From an uncultured Blastocatellia bacterium (GTDB lineage: Bacteria; Acidobacteriota; Blastocatellia; Pyrinomonadales; Pyrinomonadaceae): a stretch of DNA of 64,000 nt. The translations under genes were made by a program, and so were the position numbers. Positions 60,439 to 64,000 of this stretch are shown piece by piece. The DNA lies in NCBI GenBank assembly GCA_946480785.1, contig CAMLLD010000003.1, positions 62,001-126,000 of the forward strand, read 5' to 3'. Numbering within the stretch: position 1 is the first letter of the stretch; every line of letters starts with the position of its first letter. Below the pieces are notes generated by a model. That model made no database searches. It had not been told where the DNA came from and saw nothing but the letters and a program-made list of their open reading frames with translations.

Positions 60439-60458
60439 GCGACGAAGTCTAGCACCCG

Positions 60459-61826
60459 CTATTGTTGGGTCGCAAGCTGGAAGTTGGCGATGAAAAAGCC
60501 GTCTGTGCCTTCGTGGTGCGGCCACAGTCTGCGGGTGTTTGTCAGCTTGAATGCGGTGTTCTCGCGCTGAAAAGCTTCGATCACGTCTTCGTTCTCATCG
60601 CGTTCGACGGAGCAGGTTGAGTAGACGAGTTGGCCGGCGGGTTTGAGGACGCGTGCAGCGTTGTGGAGAAAGAGTTTTTGTTGCGCGGCGAGTTCGTGGA
60701 TGTCTTGTTCTGAGATCCGCCAGCGAATTTCGGGGTTACGGCGGAGCGTGCCCGTGCCGGAGCACGGGGCGTCGATGAGAAGGCGATCGAAGACGCTGTT
60801 TTCAAAGGGTAAGTTTTGCGTTGCGTCGAGTAGCAGGGATTTTATTGAGGTTAAGTTGTGAGACGCAGTGATTTTTAAAACAGTCTCGAGGCGTTTCGGT
60901 GATCGATCAGACGCTACGATCAGCGTGCGCTTATCGGTCGTGTCGCTGTTCCTTGCACGCTGGGCCATCAGAGTGGTTTTTCCGCCGGGCGCAGCGCAGA
61001 GATCGAGCACGCGTTCGCCTGCTTTCACCCTTACCGTTTGCGCGACGAGTTGCGACGCTTCGTCTTGGAGGTAGATCTCACCGTTCGCGGCGAGTTCACG
61101 AACCAACGACGTCGCACCCGAAACACGCCACGCATCCTCAGCAACCGCAGAAGCTTGAACTATCCCGCCTGCCTCTCCGAGTTGCGCCAGTATCCCGTCC
61201 GAATCCCCTTCTACAACGCGAAACGCCGTGGGCGGCACGAGATTATTAGCGCGCGCAAACGCCTCCGTCTCCTCAAACCCGAACGACTCAACCCAACGTC
61301 GCAGCAGCCAACGCGGATGCGACGTTTGAACCGCGAGTTTCTCCAGCGGATCTAATCCAGCGGAGGGATCGAAATCCGCTTCGCGAATCGCGCGTCGCAA
61401 AACGGCATTCACAAACGCCGCCGCCGAACTAACTCGCGCGCTCCGCACCAAGTTCACCGACTCATTCACCGCCGCCGACGCCGGAACGCGTTCCAGAAAC
61501 CGAAGCTGATATAGCCCCAGCCGCAGCACCAACGTCACCGCGAGATCGAGACTCTCCACGGATCGCTTCGCGAAGTGCTCGATCGATTTGTCCAGCCACA
61601 ACTGCCAACGCAACACGCCGAGCACCAGCTCGTGCGTCAACGCGCGGTCAGATGGCTTTAGTGCGGGTTCATGAGCGGCGAGGAGGATGGAAGAAAACGC
61701 CCCCGCTTCCACTTCGCGCAAGATCTCGAAGGCAGTGCGCCGCGCAGGCGAAACTTGTTTACTCCGCGGAGGCGAGGCATGTTTAGCGGGCGAAACCTGT
61801 TTACTCTTTGCCAAGACGATCGCCAA
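60459..61826 (-). CDS. rsmB: 16S rRNA (cytosine-967-C5)-methyltransferase
   Basis: 455 residues. An NusB-like N-terminal domain (RTAFEILREVEAGAFSSILL) precedes a SAM fold: VLDLCAAPGGKTTLMAQ binds SAM, LIDAPCSGTGTLRRNP and VYSTCSVERDENEDVI hold the two catalytic cysteines. The first 28 residues are a repetitive tail with SKQVSPA occurring twice. It overlaps the fmt end by 26 nt. It methylates C967 of 16S rRNA. Confidence 0.94.
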   Translation of the reverse strand: MAIVLAKSKQVSPAKHASPPRSKQVSPARRTAFEILREVEAGAFSSILLAAHEPALKPSDRALTHELVLGVLRWQLWLDKSIEHFAKRSVESLDLAVTLVLRLGLYQLRFLERVPASAAVNESVNLVRSARVSSAAAFVNAVLRRAIREADFDPSAGLDPLEKLAVQTSHPRWLLRRWVESFGFEETEAFARANNLVPPTAFRVVEGDSDGILAQLGEAGGIVQASAVAEDAWRVSGATSLVRELAANGEIYLQDEASQLVAQTVRVKAGERVLDLCAAPGGKTTLMAQRARNSDTTDKRTLIVASDRSPKRLETVLKITASHNLTSIKSLLLDATQNLPFENSVFDRLLIDAPCSGTGTLRRNPEIRWRISEQDIHELAAQQKLFLHNAARVLKPAGQLVYSTCSVERDENEDVIEAFQRENTAFKLTNTRRLWPHHEGTDGFFIANFQLATQQ

Positions 61827-62736
61827 CCTTCACATGCATACCGTTGATAAAGTCGCGGGGCGTGAGCCGCTTGCGTGCTTCGGGTTGGACGTCGAGTAAA
61901 CGCAAGGCCGATCGCCCGCCACACTGAACCACCAGCTCACCTCCATGCGCGGCGGTAACTTCGCCGGGCTCAACCTCAGGCGCGAAACACTGGAGCGGCT
62001 CGGCTTCCCAGATCGTCAAGCGACGCGAGTTGAATGTCGTGTAGGCAGTGGGCCACGGCTGAAACCCTCTGATCGCACGCTCGATGACTATCGCCGTCTT
62101 CGACCAGTCAATCAACCCGTCTTCCTTTTTGATGATCGGCGCAAACGTCGCTTTACTATGGTCCTGCGGTTGCGGCGTCAAAACGTCCAAACGTACCAAC
62201 GTCTGCTGCAACAACTCAGCGCCAAATTTGGAAAGTCTCTCCATCAACTGGGGTGCAGTTTCCGTCTTACCAATCGCAGTCGACCCCTGGAGCAGTATTG
62301 GACCAGTGTCGAGCGTGGGTTCCATGAACATCGTCGTCACGCCGGTTTGCGTTTCACCGTTGACAATGGCCCAATTTGTGGGCGCGGCGCCGCGATACTT
62401 CGGCAGCAACGAGAAGTGGACGTTGATGCAGCCGCGAGCTGGCGCGCGCAGAAATTCTTCCGGCAGGATGCGGCCGTAAGCGACGACGATCGCAACATCG
62501 GCGTCGTGCGACGCAAACAGTTGCTTCGTTTCGTCGGTCTTGATGCGTTGTGGTTGATGAATCGTGAGGCCTTGCGAGAGTGCGAACTCTTTTACCGGTG
62601 AGAAGGTGACTTTGTTCCCGCGGCCCGAGGGGCGATCGGGTTGAGTCCAGACGGCGACGACTTCGTGGCCGGCGGCGAGAATACGGCGCAGCGTGGGAAC
62701 AGCGGCCTGCGGTGTTCCCATGAAGACGATACGCAT
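61801..62736 (-). CDS. fmt: Methionyl-tRNA formyltransferase
   Basis: 311 residues. It adds formyl to initiator Met-tRNA. Motifs: MRIVFMGTPQAAVPTLRRIL, CINVHFSLLPKYRGAAPTNW (catalytic Asn and His region) and the C-terminal OB-like domain with LRLLDVQPEARKRLTPRDF. The ATG at 62736 has AAAGGA 5 nt upstream; the longer frame is not credible. It is followed by rsmB with overlap. The usual def gene is not in the window. Confidence 0.96.
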   Translation of the reverse strand: MRIVFMGTPQAAVPTLRRILAAGHEVVAVWTQPDRPSGRGNKVTFSPVKEFALSQGLTIHQPQRIKTDETKQLFASHDADVAIVVAYGRILPEEFLRAPARGCINVHFSLLPKYRGAAPTNWAIVNGETQTGVTTMFMEPTLDTGPILLQGSTAIGKTETAPQLMERLSKFGAELLQQTLVRLDVLTPQPQDHSKATFAPIIKKEDGLIDWSKTAIVIERAIRGFQPWPTAYTTFNSRRLTIWEAEPLQCFAPEVEPGEVTAAHGGELVVQCGGRSALRLLDVQPEARKRLTPRDFINGMHVKVGDRLGKE

Positions 62737-62752
62737 GCGTCCTTTAAATAAA

Positions 62753-64000
62753 CTAGATCGCGGTTCGTTCGGCGGCTGAGGCCTTGCGACCTTTGGTGGC
62801 GCCGAGCTTTTCAGCCGAGACCTTCGCCTGCAAAAACAACAGCAGATAATCGCGTCCGCCGGCTTTCGAATCGGTGCCCGACATGTTGAACCCGCCAAAC
62901 GGATGCACGCCCACCAGCGCCCCCGTGCACTTCCGATTCAGATACAAGTTGCCGACGTGAAACTCCCGGCGTGCGCGCTCGAGCTTCTCTTCGTCTTCGC
63001 TGTACACCGCGCCCGTAAGTCCAAACTGCGTGTCGTTCGCGATCTTCAGCGCGTCGTCATAATCCTGTGCCTTGATCACCGCGAGCACTGGTCCAAAAAT
63101 CTCTTCCTGCTCGATCGTGTCACCGGGCTTAACGTCCGCGATCACGGTCGGCTCGATGAAGAAGCCCTGCTCGCCGTCAGAACCACCGCCGGCAACGACG
63201 CGGCCGCCTTCGCTCTTGCCTTTCTCGATGTACGAGTTGATCGTCTTGAACGCTTTCTCATTGATCACCGCGCTCAGGTTCGTCGATTGCTCCGTCGGCC
63301 CCGCGAGCTTCAGCTTCGCGGTGCGATCCGCGATCTTCTCGACCATCGTGTCGTAAACCTTCGCGTCGATGATCGCGCGCGAACAAGCCGAACACTTCTG
63401 TCCCTGAAAACCAAACGCCGACTGCACCACGCCCAGCGCCGCATCGTCCAGGTTCGCATCATCCGCGACAATGATCGCGTCCTTGCCGCCCATCTCCGCG
63501 ACCACACGCTTGATCCAAATCTGTCCTTCATGAACTTTCGCTGCGCGCTCGTTGATCCTCAGTCCGACTTCCTTAGAACCGGTGAACGCAACGTAACGAG
63601 TCTGCGGATGGTCCACGATCACGTCACCGACTTCCGCGCCCGAGCCGGTCATGAAGTTGACCACGCCCGGCGGCAATCCTGCTTCTTCGAGTATCTCGAA
63701 AAACTTGAACGCGATCGTCGGCGCATCTGACGACGGCTTCAACACGACCGTGTTGCCGGTGACGACCGAAGCGACCGTCATGCCCGCCATGATCGCGAGC
63801 GGAAAATTCCACGGGGGAATCACGGCGCCCACGCCGAGCGGAATGTATTCCATCTCGCTCTCTTCACCGGACACTTGATAGACGGGTTGATCGCCCGCGT
63901 AGCGCAACATCTCGCGCGCGTAAAACTCGCAGAAGTCGATCGCTTCCGCCGTGTCGCCGTCGGCTTCGGGCCACGTCTTCGCCACTTCGTAAATCATCCA
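62753..64000 (-). CDS. pruA: 1-Pyrroline-5-carboxylate dehydrogenase (partial, 5' end beyond the window)
   Basis: 416 residues are visible; the N-terminus lies beyond 64000. Aldehyde dehydrogenase fold: NFPLAIMAGMTVASVVTGN, catalytic Glu in AEMGGKDAIIV, catalytic Cys in GFQGQKCSACSRAI, NAD contact in EIFGPVLAVIK, and C-terminal GGFNMSGTDSKAGGRDYLLL (typical of RocA/PruA). It oxidises glutamate semialdehyde to glutamate in proline degradation. It is upstream of fmt on the same strand with a 16-nt gap. Confidence 0.92.
   Translation of the reverse strand, partial: WMIYEVAKTWPEADGDTAEAIDFCEFYAREMLRYAGDQPVYQVSGEESEMEYIPLGVGAVIPPWNFPLAIMAGMTVASVVTGNTVVLKPSSDAPTIAFKFFEILEEAGLPPGVVNFMTGSGAEVGDVIVDHPQTRYVAFTGSKEVGLRINERAAKVHEGQIWIKRVVAEMGGKDAIIVADDANLDDAALGVVQSAFGFQGQKCSACSRAIIDAKVYDTMVEKIADRTAKLKLAGPTEQSTNLSAVINEKAFKTINSYIEKGKSEGGRVVAGGGSDGEQGFFIEPTVIADVKPGDTIEQEEIFGPVLAVIKAQDYDDALKIANDTQFGLTGAVYSEDEEKLERARREFHVGNLYLNRKCTGALVGVHPFGGFNMSGTDSKAGGRDYLLLFLQAKVSAEKLGATKGRKASAAERTAI

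Overview
The window is a chromosomal segment of a Gram-negative, didermic, aerobic-type heterotroph. The best guess is an Acidobacteriota member of the Blastocatellia/Pyrinomonadales kind. This rests on inference from style: moderately high GC, a CadC-like winged-helix/TPR sensor, many secreted hypothetical proteins, TonB and BamD-like proteins, and the order fmt-rsmB-PASTA-rpe-bamD-like and ispE-tRNA-prs-rplY-pth-rpsF-rpsR-rplI-dnaB. No 16S rRNA is present to confirm it.

Layout, left to right. 1-2.8 kb: an RRM RNA-binding protein with a clear terminator, a zinc-ribbon protein, then a lower-GC stretch with two unrecognised genes, ending at what looks like the 3' third of a tRNA (possible old integration site). 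2.9-11.7 kb: an ABC-2 exporter pair, a WD40/GNAT/metallophosphoesterase operon, an M48 peptidase, a cluster of REP-like palindromes with a 77-bp tandem repeat, and a frameshifted membrane protein. 11.8-22.8 kb: a short AraC regulator, two secreted proteins (one a metzincin-like protease), a CadC-like TPR regulator, a 43-residue membrane peptide, a DHA2 exporter, a Tat-exported M24 peptidase and an isochorismatase/amino-acid ABC transporter operon.

23.2-31.8 kb is a defence/stability island on the minus strand: hsdR-hsdS-(PrrC-like ABC ATPase)-hsdM, preceded by an MntA antitoxin with a wrecked HepT toxin and an intact ParE-type toxin/antitoxin pair. The ATPase lies inside the type I restriction operon, lacks a coiled coil and carries an R-x3-E...H triad like that of the tRNA-cutting PrrC, so it may be a restriction-guarded anticodon nuclease.

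31.8-50.2 kb: two PilZ proteins, an aminotransferase, a cysteine-desulfurase homologue, homoserine dehydrogenase, thyA-folA, and gdhA followed by an ArsC-like gene and radA. The ArsC-like gene has an in-frame TGA exactly at the first position of its CxxC-type site, with a 7-bp stem-loop at the distance expected of a bacterial SECIS, and is the strongest candidate here for a selenoprotein. Then come TonB, a hydrolase, a LysM/lysozyme-like protein, alr, an S1/P1 nuclease, a TPR peptidase and an MFS exporter with a C-terminal winged helix.

50.2-64 kb is housekeeping: dnaB, ribosomal proteins L9/S18/S6, pth, L25, prs, tRNA-Gln, ispE, a CAP-domain protein, a BamD-like protein, rpe, a PASTA protein, rsmB, fmt and the incomplete pruA at the right edge. 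Nearly all are on the minus strand with tight or overlapping junctions.
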